Part shown: positions 1 through 7,637 of the stretch, piece by piece
Layout: every line of letters begins with the position of its first letter
Numbering within the stretch: the stretch's first letter is position 1
Source: Muribaculaceae bacterium
GTDB lineage: Bacteria; Bacteroidota; Bacteroidia; Bacteroidales; Muribaculaceae
Direction: 5' to 3'
DNA: 11,659 nt
Assembly: GCA_017545095.1 (NCBI GenBank)
Contig: JAFYCU010000041.1
Coordinates: 1-11,659 of the forward strand
Made by a program: the position numbers and the translations under genes
The notes under the pieces: generated by a model
Databases searched by the model: none
What the model saw: only the letters and a program-made list of their open reading frames with translations
What the model was told of the DNA's origin: nothing

Positions 1-780
1 ATGCAAGTAAGAGCGAAAAAGTCGTTGGGGCAGCATTTCCTCACCGACTTGAGTGTGGCGCAGCGCATCGCGGCCACGATGGACGGCCACCGTCACCAGC
101 CACTGCTGGAGGTGGGGCCGGGAATGGGTGTGCTCACACAATTCCTGCTCGATGCCGGGCACGACCTGCGTGTGGTGGAGCTGGACCGCGAGAGCGTGCA
201 ATATCTGCAACTCAACTTCCCGCAGCTCGACGGGCGCATCATCGCCGACGACTTCCTAAGGCTTGACTTGCACACCTACTACGGCAACGAACCATTCTCG
301 GTGATTGGCAACTACCCCTACAATATCTCGTCGCAGATTTTCTTCAAAGTGCTTGACTACAAAGACCAGGTGACCTGCTGCTCGGGCATGTTGCAGCGCG
401 AGGTGGCACAGCGGCTCGCCGCACAGCCAGGTAACAAGACACGCGGCATCCTATCGGTGCTGCTGCAGGCGTGGTACGACGTGGAATACCTCTTCACCGT
501 GGATGAGCATGTGTTCAACCCGCCGCCCAAGGTGAAGTCGGGCGTGGTGCAGCTCACACGCAACAGCGTCACCAACCTGGGTTGCGACGAGCGTCTGTTC
601 AAGACCGTGGTGAAGACCGGCTTCGGCCAGCGGCGCAAAACGCTGCGCAACTCCCTGCGCGGACTGCTGCCCCCAGGCACACCCATGGAAGCCACCATCT
701 TCAACCAGCGCCCAGAACAACTCTCGGTCGACGAGTTCGTTGCACTCACAAACCTCATCGCAGAGTTGAGAAAACAATAA
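1..780 (+). CDS. rsmA: 16S rRNA (adenine(1518)-N6/adenine(1519)-N6)-dimethyltransferase RsmA
   Basis: RsmA (KsgA) uses S-adenosylmethionine to dimethylate two adjacent adenines in the 3' hairpin of 16S rRNA late in small-subunit assembly. The 259-residue protein has the family length and order: the N-terminal SLGQHFL signature (residues 8-14), SAM motif I LEVGPGMGVLT (36-46), the acidic ribose-binding Glu in VVELD (about 60), the DD pair near 83-84, and the catalytic motif NYPYNIS (104-110; NLPYNIS in many other bacteria). The C-terminal helical domain contains FGQRRKTLRNSL, also typical. The window opens exactly on its ATG, so no upstream control can be seen. Codons are GC-rich, as in mgtE and pheT. 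A restriction gene follows 43 bases after the stop. Identification is secure. Confidence 0.97.
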   Translation: MQVRAKKSLGQHFLTDLSVAQRIAATMDGHRHQPLLEVGPGMGVLTQFLLDAGHDLRVVELDRESVQYLQLNFPQLDGRIIADDFLRLDLHTYYGNEPFSVIGNYPYNISSQIFFKVLDYKDQVTCCSGMLQREVAQRLAAQPGNKTRGILSVLLQAWYDVEYLFTVDEHVFNPPPKVKSGVVQLTRNSVTNLGCDERLFKTVVKTGFGQRRKTLRNSLRGLLPPGTPMEATIFNQRPEQLSVDEFVALTNLIAELRKQ

Positions 781-823
781 ACATGAGGCGTTTCAACAAC
801 TAATCACCTAATCCCTAGAAAAT

Positions 824-1891
824 ATGAATAACAATAAACCAGGATTGTTTGGGCAGAAGCACTCAAGTCGAGATTACACCAAAGCCGAGTGTTGGGGAAA
901 GAACCAATTCAACAGTTCCTTTCCCGCCTCTTTGGTTGCGTATATGTTCTCTAAGGGCATTAAACCAGTATACTTGTGTACTTCGGTCAATAATGTGGTA
1001 CGACACAGCTATATTGATGCAGAGCAGCTACTGGGCATCAACCCGCTGAGTGATGATGCATTCTACAACTTCGAAGCCGGTTTCCCTCAATATGAGAAAT
1101 ATTATCAAGGAGAACGTGAGAAGATTGATTTGGTGATGATGAACAAGGCGACCAATGCCACTTTAACAGGATTAGAGGTGAAATTGACGGCATTGCCCGA
1201 CAACACGACTAAAAAGCTTGACGAATCGATGTGGGGCACTGAAATTGTCATGCGTCCACCCACCATTTGCTTCTTGGTTTGCAGTGTCTGCGCCAACTAC
1301 AACACCCCTGCCAAGAAAGAACGATTGAGGGCGATGTTGCGAGCAGTGCCACAAATCAACCATTGGGAAGAAGCCGAAGAAGTGCTATCGCACTACACCG
1401 AGATAGAGCGTGCAGTTCTTGCCGTTTCCTCCAACATGTACCGCCAACAAAAACCGCTAATCATCCAACCCATCTGGAAAACAGAAGGGAATAAGATGAA
1501 GCTCATGGACGACTGCTTAGATGTCTTTGTGTGGTCGAATTTGTCAATCATACAAATGTGCTGTGGAGAGGATTTCGATGCGGTGAAAAAGATAAACAGA
1601 TTCAACCGAACCATCATTTGGATTTATAAGATGCTGCTCGACTATGTGACTTACGACACTTTCGACTACAAACGCATTATTCGATTGCAGTCCTATAACT
1701 TGGCCAATGACAAGGCGTTTGCATTGCCAGGAACTAAGTCACATCAGTTTTTGAAATGTGATGAACTCACGCATCCAAGAATCGGCAAAAATGAGATTAA
1801 GAACATTATTTTAGGTGGCGGACAAGATCTATTAAGCCCCGAACGCAGATTTGATGCCGTTTTAGTAAATAGTCCCGACATTTTTGAATAG
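824..1891 (+). CDS. Type II restriction endonuclease, HindVP-like family
   Basis: The 355-residue protein probably cuts unmodified double-stranded DNA as the R subunit of a type II system. The N-terminal block with LFG, SSRDYTK and WGKNQFNSSFPASL (about residues 8-37) resembles what I recall of the HindVP endonuclease family, whose founder recognises GRCGYC. A classical PD-(D/E)XK centre is visible: Asp102 in EKIDLVM, then Glu118-Val-Lys120 in GLEVKLTALPD. The methyltransferase gene starts 9 bases after this stop on the same strand, the usual R-M pairing. The ATG at 824 is the natural start; an AT-rich leader rather than a Shine-Dalgarno precedes it. The gene is clearly more AT-rich than rsmA and mgtE, which suggests horizontal acquisition. 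That it is a restriction enzyme is fairly sure; the exact family and specificity are inferred from memory of the family. Confidence 0.8.
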   Translation: MNNNKPGLFGQKHSSRDYTKAECWGKNQFNSSFPASLVAYMFSKGIKPVYLCTSVNNVVRHSYIDAEQLLGINPLSDDAFYNFEAGFPQYEKYYQGEREKIDLVMMNKATNATLTGLEVKLTALPDNTTKKLDESMWGTEIVMRPPTICFLVCSVCANYNTPAKKERLRAMLRAVPQINHWEEAEEVLSHYTEIERAVLAVSSNMYRQQKPLIIQPIWKTEGNKMKLMDDCLDVFVWSNLSIIQMCCGEDFDAVKKINRFNRTIIWIYKMLLDYVTYDTFDYKRIIRLQSYNLANDKAFALPGTKSHQFLKCDELTHPRIGKNEIKNIILGGGQDLLSPERRFDAVLVNSPDIFE

Positions 1892-1900
1892 TTTTACGAA

Positions 1901-3283
1901 ATGAGAATTGTTGACCTTTTCTGTGGTTGTGGTGGCCTTAGCCTTGGATTCCAAAAGGCGGGTTTTGAGATTGTCGCAGCATTTGATAACTGGGATGATG
2001 CCATAGCTGTTTATCATCAGAATTTCAAACATCAAGTGGTTAAACAAGACTTGTCGGAAGTTGAGGATTCTATTCAAAAAATTAGGCAATTCACTCCCGA
2101 TATGATTATTGGCGGCCCCCCCTGCCAAGATTTCTCGTCAGCAGGTAAACGTGATGAGAACCATGGGCGAGGAGATTTGACCATAGATTTTGCCCGGATT
2201 GTAGCTGCTATTAGGCCCCAATGGTTCGTAATGGAGAATGTGGATCGCATTATTAAAACCCAAAAACTCATTGAGGCACGAACCATATTCAAATCATGTG
2301 GTTATGGTTTAACCCAAACAATATTAAATGCAAGCCGTTGTGGAGTACCTCAGCGTAGAAAACGTTTCATTCTGATTGGTCATTTAGGGGATACAGATGA
2401 TTTCATGTCAGCTATTCTTGACAATAGGCAGTCTGAAAAAGAAATGACTGTTGCGGATTATTTTGGAGAGCAAATAGATATTAAGTTCTATTATCGCCAT
2501 CCGCGCAGTTACGTCCGCCGAGGAATTTTCAGCATTGACGAACCCAGTCCTACCATAAGAGGGGTAAACCGCCCTGTCCCTTCTGGCTATCAAATACATA
2601 GCAACGATCCTGTCAGTTCTTTAGATGGTATCCGCCCATTAACCACGTTGGAGCGTAGCATGATTCAAACTTTCCCAAAGTCTTTCAAGTTTTTAGGCTC
2701 AAAAACTGATATGGAACAAATGATAGGCAATGCCGTACCAGTTAATTTGGGAAAATACGTCGGTGATGCAATCATGAGCTATTTGGGTATCGACAATCCG
2801 ATTGATTTTGGCGAGTTGCAAGAGGAATATCCAATATCCATTGTAAATCATTCAAAAGATTTTCAAGATTGCGACTTAAACTCAATTGAGAAAAAACATG
2901 TACTTATCAGTTTGGTAACAAACGAAAACATTGACTTGTTTTTAGATGGTTCTGCCAGACTCTATTACACAGGGAAGAAATTTCCATCAACTGTGGCATT
3001 GAATAAGCTTTATTATTTTATGCCATACGTTAAAAAGAAAGGCATTCGTGACATTTATATAATTAACATTGCTCGTGTAGGATCAAAACATGAATTGCAT
3101 CCCCAAGCAGATGAGAATGACTTGAGACTGGTTTTTGAAATAACTCGGTTGGGAGAATTGTTTACAGATTATCAACCAATTCGCCTAAAGATATGGGATA
3201 CATTCTCCGATACTACTATAGGTGAATTAATAAACAAAATACAGGCATCAGCGAACACTGATTGTTTGATAATCAATGATTAG
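1901..3283 (+). CDS. DNA (cytosine-5-)-methyltransferase with C-terminal extension
   Basis: This enzyme transfers a methyl group from SAM to C5 of cytosine and should protect host DNA from the nuclease encoded just upstream. C5-methylase motifs appear in canonical order: I DLFCGCGGLSLGF (residues 5-17), IV GGPPCQDFS (71-79, nucleophile Cys75), VI MENV (111-114), VIII QRRKRFILIG (151-160), a short target-recognition region (about 165-245), IX RPLTTLERSMIQTFP (245-259) and X GNAVPVNLGKYVGDAI (276-291). The catalytic core therefore ends near residue 295, and about 160 further residues follow, an addition I do not recognise. The ATG is 9 bases after the endonuclease stop, so the two are probably co-transcribed. 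AT-rich codon use matches the endonuclease and not the flanking genes. No controller (C) protein gene is visible. Confidence 0.95.
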   Translation: MRIVDLFCGCGGLSLGFQKAGFEIVAAFDNWDDAIAVYHQNFKHQVVKQDLSEVEDSIQKIRQFTPDMIIGGPPCQDFSSAGKRDENHGRGDLTIDFARIVAAIRPQWFVMENVDRIIKTQKLIEARTIFKSCGYGLTQTILNASRCGVPQRRKRFILIGHLGDTDDFMSAILDNRQSEKEMTVADYFGEQIDIKFYYRHPRSYVRRGIFSIDEPSPTIRGVNRPVPSGYQIHSNDPVSSLDGIRPLTTLERSMIQTFPKSFKFLGSKTDMEQMIGNAVPVNLGKYVGDAIMSYLGIDNPIDFGELQEEYPISIVNHSKDFQDCDLNSIEKKHVLISLVTNENIDLFLDGSARLYYTGKKFPSTVALNKLYYFMPYVKKKGIRDIYIINIARVGSKHELHPQADENDLRLVFEITRLGELFTDYQPIRLKIWDTFSDTTIGELINKIQASANTDCLIIND

Positions 3284-3313
3284 GATACGCAATTGTTTAA
3301 TATCGCGTGCATC

Positions 3314-4711
3314 ATGAAAGAATACAACGAAGAATATATCAAGCAGCTTGGGCAGCTGATTGAGAGCCAAGATACCGAGCAAGTGCGGGTGCTCATCGCC
3401 GACATGCACCCTGCCGACATTGCCGAGCTGGTCGACGGCTTGGACGCCGATGAGGCGCTGTTCATCATGCAGCTGCTCGACGATGAGACGGCGGCCGACG
3501 TGCTGGTGGAGCTCGACGAGGACGAACGCCACGACCTGCTGGAGCAGATGTCGAGCGAGGACATCGCTGATGTGCTCGAGCAGATGGATGCCGACGACGC
3601 CGTGGACGTGATCCAGGAACTTGACGAGGAGGATCGCGAGGAGGTCATCAAGCACATCGACGACGTGGAACAGGCCGGCGACATCGTGGACCTGCTGCAA
3701 TATGGCGAGGAGACCGCCGGCGGCTACATGAGCACCGAGATGATTGTGGTGAATGAAAACATGTCGATGCCCGACTGCATCCGCGCCATGCGCGAACAGG
3801 CCGAGGACATGGATGAAATCTACAACATCTATGTGGTCGACGACGACCACCGGCTCAAGGGCATCTTCCCGCTCAAAACCACCATCACCAACCCCAGCGC
3901 GAGCAAAATCAAACACGTGATGGAACCCGACCCGCTCTCGGTGAAGGCCGACACGCCCATCGACGAGGTGGCCCTCGACTTCGAGAAATACGACCTGGTG
4001 GCCATGCCGGTGGTCGACAGCATAGGCCGCCTGGTGGGGCGCATCACCGTCGACGACATCATCGACCTGGTGCGCGAACAGGGCGAGCGCGACTACCAGT
4101 TGGCCTCGGGTCTATCCACCGAGGTGGAAACGGGCGACAGCGTGTGGACGCAGTTCCGCGCCCGCTTGCCGTGGCTGCTCATCGGCATCGTGGGCGGCAT
4201 CGCCAACGCACTGATTCTGGATGGCGACGAGGGCGGTAACTCCTGGCAGACCTACCTGCCGGGTATGGCATTGTTCATCCCCCTCATCGGCGGCACAGGT
4301 GGTAACGTGGGCACACAGTCGAGCGCTATCGTGGTGCAGGGCCTGGCCAACGGCAGTCTGGAGATGAAGCATGCCGGACGCCACATCATCAAGGAATTTG
4401 GCGTGGCGCTGCTCAACGCCTCCATCATTGCCGGGCTGGTGATGCTCTACAACTGGATTTTCCCCACCGACCCCGACAATATGCGCGTGTCGCACATCAC
4501 TTCGATGGCGGTGTGCATCTCGCTATTTGCCGTGGTGCTCTTCGCTTCGGTGTTCGGCACCTTTGTGCCCATCATGCTCGAAAAGCTCAAAATTGACCCA
4601 GCCATCGCCACTGGGCCATTCGTCACCGTGACCAACGACATCGTGGGCATGGTCATCTACATGGCCATCAGCTCATGGCTCATCAGCTACTTCCTAGGGG
4701 TGGCCGTTTGA
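3314..4711 (+). CDS. mgtE: Magnesium transporter MgtE
   Basis: MgtE is a dimeric inner-membrane Mg2+ channel gated by its cytoplasmic domains. From the ATG at 3314 the product is 465 residues. It has an acidic, helical MgtE N-domain (about 20-130, rich in Asp/Glu that sense Mg2+), two CBS domains (about 135-195 and 200-255, the second ending in VGRITVDDIIDLV), a connecting helix, and about five membrane helices from residue 285 onward. The pore signatures GGTGGNVGTQS (327-337) and DPAIATGPFVTVTNDIVG (428-445, pore Asp442) are intact. An in-frame ATG at 3293 would add seven residues (MFNIACI), but MKEYNEEYIKQL at 3314 reads like the normal family start. The GC-rich codons match rsmA and contrast with the R-M genes directly upstream. 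No M-box or other riboswitch is recognisable in the short leader. Confidence 0.95.
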   Translation: MKEYNEEYIKQLGQLIESQDTEQVRVLIADMHPADIAELVDGLDADEALFIMQLLDDETAADVLVELDEDERHDLLEQMSSEDIADVLEQMDADDAVDVIQELDEEDREEVIKHIDDVEQAGDIVDLLQYGEETAGGYMSTEMIVVNENMSMPDCIRAMREQAEDMDEIYNIYVVDDDHRLKGIFPLKTTITNPSASKIKHVMEPDPLSVKADTPIDEVALDFEKYDLVAMPVVDSIGRLVGRITVDDIIDLVREQGERDYQLASGLSTEVETGDSVWTQFRARLPWLLIGIVGGIANALILDGDEGGNSWQTYLPGMALFIPLIGGTGGNVGTQSSAIVVQGLANGSLEMKHAGRHIIKEFGVALLNASIIAGLVMLYNWIFPTDPDNMRVSHITSMAVCISLFAVVLFASVFGTFVPIMLEKLKIDPAIATGPFVTVTNDIVGMVIYMAISSWLISYFLGVAV

Positions 4712-4821
4712 CGACTATCGAGAACCGAGTTTGAGGTCAATTGTCGGTGTAAGGCGAGACGCAGTATCGCTCCACCTTCACTCTTTAAGATGCGAGATGC
4801 AAGAGCTGCATTGCGCCGCTT

Positions 4822-4880
4822 GTTTACTCGTTTATTTGTCGTTTACTCGTCACTCGCCTCGACACTCGTTTCTCGTCACT
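4822..4880. repeat. Short direct repeats rich in ACTCGT
   Basis: GTTTACTCGT occurs at 4822-4831 and again at 4841-4850, and CTCGTCACT occurs at 4846-4854 and 4872-4880. The intervening bases also carry ACTCG variants. The pattern looks like slippage-prone simple sequence; no function can be assigned. Confidence 0.6.
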
Positions 4881-4889
4881 AAAATAATT

Positions 4890-4952
4890 GTGCATTGCAC
4901 TTTAATTCATAACGTTGACTTCGTCGAAGTTACGCTGCACCTCGGAAGTGCA
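4890..4952. repeat. Three small inverted repeats upstream of the pheT promoter
   Basis: Three short palindromic elements follow one another: GTGCA-T-TGCAC at 4890-4900, ACTTCG-T-CGAAGT at 4918-4930, and TGCAC (4936-4940) pairing with GTGCA (4948-4952). They sit 25 to 90 bases upstream of the promoter -33 element. They could be regulator-binding sites or part of a dispersed repeat; the sequence alone does not decide between these. Confidence 0.55.
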
Positions 4953-4976
4953 AAATCAATTTCGTTCCTCATTTGT

Positions 4977-5007
4977 TTTGCAATTCGCTCGGTTTGCAGT
5001 AACTTTG
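4977..5007 (+). promoter_or_regulatory. Bacteroidetes-type promoter for pheT
   Basis: The -33 element TTTG lies at 4977-4980 and the -7 element TAACTTTG (matching TAnnTTTG) at 5000-5007, separated by 19 bases. This is the arrangement used by the primary sigma factor of Bacteroidetes. Transcription would begin near 5013-5016, giving a leader of about 30 bases before the pheT ATG at 5046. Confidence 0.75.
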
Positions 5008-5045
5008 CAGGTTGAAACGAAAATCATCATAAAAACATACCGAAT

Positions 5046-7511
5046 ATGAACATCTCTTATAAGTGGCTTCGCCGCTATATCGACACCGACCTCACGCCCG
5101 ACGAGGTGAGCGTGGCCTTGACATCGCTAGGTCTGGAAGTGGGTGCGCTGGAGCGTGTGGAAACCATCCGTGGCGGCCTGCGCGGCTTGGTGGTGGGCCA
5201 TGTGCTCACCTGCATCGACCATCCCAATAGCGACCATCTGCACATCACCACCGTGGACCTGGGCGACGGGAACGCCCCCGTGCAAATCGTGTGCGGCGCA
5301 GCCAATGTGGCCGCCGGACAAAAGGTGGTGGTGGCCACCCTGGGTACAAAGCTCTACGACGGCGACCAGGAGTTCACCATCAAACGCTCGAAGATGCGCG
5401 GCGAGGAGTCGCTGGGCATGATTTGCGCCGAGGACGAGATTGGCGTGGGCACGAGCCATGCCGGCATCATCGTCCTGCCACAGGACACTCCCGTGGGCAT
5501 GCCTGCTGCCGAATACTATGGCATCGAGGACGACTGGCTCATCGAGGTGGACCTCACGCCCAACCGCGTGGACGGGGCCTCGCACTACGGCGTGGCTCGC
5601 GACCTGGCGGCTTGGTGCCAGCAAAACGGCCGCAAGGGCACGCTGCTGCACCCCGTGGCCAAAGGCTTCAAGAGCGACCGACCCGACGGCGGCATTCCCG
5701 TGGAGGTGCCGTGCGCCGAAGCCTGCCCGCGCTACAGCGGACTCACCGTGCGAGGCGTGAAGGTGCAGGAAAGCCCCAAGTGGCTCAAAGACCTCCTGCT
5801 CGCCGTGGGACAACGACCCATCAACAATATCGTCGACATCACCAACTACATCCTCCTGGGTCTGGGGCAGCCCATGCACTGCTTCGACCTGAACAAGGTG
5901 AAAGGCGGCAAGGTGGTGGTGCGCACCGTAGAGGCCGGACACAAGTTTGTCACCCTCGACGGCGTGGAGCGCACACTCACAGACCGCGACCTGATGATTT
6001 GCAACGCCGAGGAGCCGATGTGCATCGGCGGTGTGTTTGGCGGACTGGACTCGGGCGTGACCGAAGAGACCACCGACATCTTCCTGGAGTCGGCCTACTT
6101 CCACCCCACGTGGATTCGCAAGACTGCCCGCCGCTTCGGTCTGAACACCGACGCCTCGTTCCGCTTCGAGCGCGGCATCGACCCCAACGAGACGGTCTCC
6201 AACCTCAAAGTGGCTGCCATGCTCGTCAAGGAGCTGGCCGGAGGCGAGATTTGCGGCGACATCGTGGATGTGAAGGCACACGACTTCCCGGGCTTCCCCG
6301 TGGAGCTGCGCTACGACTATGTCAACAACTTGATTGGCAAAGCCATCGACCGCGACACCATCAAAAGCATCGTCACCAGCCTGGAGATGGACATCACCGC
6401 CGAGGACGATGAGAAACTGAACCTGGTGGTTCCCACCTACCGCGTCGATGTGCAGCGCCCATGCGATGTGGTGGAAGACATCCTGCGCGTGTATGGCTAC
6501 AACAACGTGGAAGCACCCACCGATGTGCGCACCAGTCCGTCGCCACAGACGATGGTCGACTTTGCCGACCAGCTACAGGAGCACATCAGCAACCACCTTA
6601 CCGCCGTGGGCTACAACGAGATGATGAACAACTCGCTCACCCCGGCCGCCTACTACGCCGACCTGCAGGCCCTGCCTGAATCCAACTGCGTGCACATCAT
6701 GAACCCGCTGAGCAGCGACTTGAACGTGATGCGACAAACGCTACTGTTCGGTGGCTTGGAGAGCGTGGCTCGCAACATCAACCACAAGAACCAGAACCTG
6801 CGCCTCTACGAGTTTGGCACCGTCTATCACTACGAACCCGGCGTGGACCAGACCGAGCGCGTGCTCGCCCCATACACCGAGGGCAAGCACCTGGGGCTGT
6901 GGCTCACCGGCAACAACCACGACGACGCATGGGCCGACAAGGTGCGCCGCACTACCGTCTATGACCTCAAGTCCACCCTCGAAAACGTGCTCACCGCCAT
7001 GGGCATCGACCTGAACGACCTGGTGCTGGAACAGACGGCCGACGACACCATCGACCCCGCCCTGCGCTACAACACGCGCGGCGGCAAGACCGTGGCCACG
7101 CTCGGCGTGGTGACCGAAGCCCTGCTCAAGCGCATGGATGTGGACCAGGAAGTGTTCTACGCTCAAGTGGACTGGAAGGTGGCTTGCAAACTCGCAGCCA
7201 AGAAGGACATCAAATACCACGACCTGCCCAAGACGCTGCCCGTGCGCCGCGACCTGGCTCTGCTCGTCGACCATGCCGTGACCTACGACGACATCCGCCG
7301 CACCGTTCTGGCCAGCGACCGCAAACTGCTGCGTGATGTGAACCTTTTTGATGTGTATGAGAGCAACAAGCTCGCCGCCGGCAAGAAGTCGTACGCCATC
7401 AGCATCACCCTGCAAGACGATGTGAAAACGCTGCAAGACAAGCAAATCGATGCCGTGATGCAAAAGGTGATCAAGAACCTCGAGACCCAGCTCGGCGCCC
7501 AGCTGCGCTGA
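5046..7511 (+). CDS. pheT: Phenylalanine--tRNA ligase beta subunit
   Basis: PheT is the large subunit of the cytosolic alpha2-beta2 phenylalanyl-tRNA synthetase, needed for tRNA binding and for editing misacylated Tyr-tRNA(Phe). At 821 residues it has the full bacterial length. Visible in order are the N-terminal MNISYKWLRRY start, the EMAP-like tRNA-binding domain (about 40-150), the B3/4 editing domain with INNIVDITNYILLGLGQPMH (about 258-277), the B5 domain (about 410-485), the catalytic-like core including MNPLSSDLNVMRQTLL, and the C-terminal FDX-ACB anticodon-binding domain starting near PVRRDLALLVD (about 730). The partner gene pheS is not in the window, so the two subunits are encoded separately here. 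A consensus promoter lies directly upstream and a strong hairpin 55 bases downstream, so pheT is probably a single-gene transcript. Confidence 0.97.
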   Translation: MNISYKWLRRYIDTDLTPDEVSVALTSLGLEVGALERVETIRGGLRGLVVGHVLTCIDHPNSDHLHITTVDLGDGNAPVQIVCGAANVAAGQKVVVATLGTKLYDGDQEFTIKRSKMRGEESLGMICAEDEIGVGTSHAGIIVLPQDTPVGMPAAEYYGIEDDWLIEVDLTPNRVDGASHYGVARDLAAWCQQNGRKGTLLHPVAKGFKSDRPDGGIPVEVPCAEACPRYSGLTVRGVKVQESPKWLKDLLLAVGQRPINNIVDITNYILLGLGQPMHCFDLNKVKGGKVVVRTVEAGHKFVTLDGVERTLTDRDLMICNAEEPMCIGGVFGGLDSGVTEETTDIFLESAYFHPTWIRKTARRFGLNTDASFRFERGIDPNETVSNLKVAAMLVKELAGGEICGDIVDVKAHDFPGFPVELRYDYVNNLIGKAIDRDTIKSIVTSLEMDITAEDDEKLNLVVPTYRVDVQRPCDVVEDILRVYGYNNVEAPTDVRTSPSPQTMVDFADQLQEHISNHLTAVGYNEMMNNSLTPAAYYADLQALPESNCVHIMNPLSSDLNVMRQTLLFGGLESVARNINHKNQNLRLYEFGTVYHYEPGVDQTERVLAPYTEGKHLGLWLTGNNHDDAWADKVRRTTVYDLKSTLENVLTAMGIDLNDLVLEQTADDTIDPALRYNTRGGKTVATLGVVTEALLKRMDVDQEVFYAQVDWKVACKLAAKKDIKYHDLPKTLPVRRDLALLVDHAVTYDDIRRTVLASDRKLLRDVNLFDVYESNKLAAGKKSYAISITLQDDVKTLQDKQIDAVMQKVIKNLETQLGAQLR

Positions 7512-7566
7512 TACCGGCTGAACGTTTCTAACCTAGAACGACGCCAAAAAGTACCCGCGTTATTTT

Positions 7567-7614
7567 AAAGGCAACATAGGACAGATGCTTTGCATTGTGT
7601 CCTATGTTGCCTTT
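7567..7614. terminator. Bidirectional terminator hairpin between convergent genes
   Basis: A perfect 17-bp stem (arms 7567-7583 and 7598-7614, beginning AAAGGCAACATAGGACA) encloses a 14-base loop. It lies between the pheT stop (7511) and the end of the convergent ligase gene (7638). The arms start with AAA and end with TTT, and T-rich sequence lies on both sides, so it can serve both strands. Confidence 0.85.
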
Positions 7615-7637
7615 CTTGATGTTTTATTGCAAACTTC

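Larger units (their letters stand above)
4712..5045. other. 334-bp intergenic region between mgtE and pheT
   Basis: I see no credible gene here; the only open frame needs a TTG start and has no protein character. The left part (about 4712-4820) shows no clear terminator for mgtE. The middle (4822-4880) is built of short direct repeats. The right part (about 4885-5011) holds three small inverted repeats and then the pheT promoter. The right part resembles a promoter-bearing intergenic sequence that I recall recurring in Prevotella-type genomes. Confidence 0.7.

Noticed and set aside
781..823. Target-site duplication or attachment site flanking the R-M cassette
   Set aside because: I compared the rsmA-side junction with the mgtE-side junction (3284-3313) and saw no convincing direct or inverted repeat.
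3284..3313. Mg2+-responsive M-box riboswitch before mgtE
   Set aside because: Only 30 bases separate the methyltransferase stop from the mgtE ATG, far too short for such an element, and no structure is visible.
3248..3916. Minus-strand open frame (222 codons) opposite mgtE
   Set aside because: It mirrors the acidic repeats of the MgtE N-domain as His/Val/Leu-rich sequence. Conserved coding is on the plus strand.
4731..5015. Possible small gene between mgtE and pheT
   Set aside because: It needs a TTG start, has no ribosome site, and overlaps the short repeats, palindromes and the pheT promoter.
5127..6281. Long minus-strand open frame (384 codons) opposite pheT
   Set aside because: It is the antisense shadow of a GC-rich conserved gene, rich in His, Val and Ala with no family resemblance, while pheT on the plus strand is unmistakable.
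5291..6412. Plus-strand open frame (373 codons) overlapping pheT
   Set aside because: It is a frame shadow of high-GC codons, full of Arg and His with low-complexity character; pheT covers it entirely.
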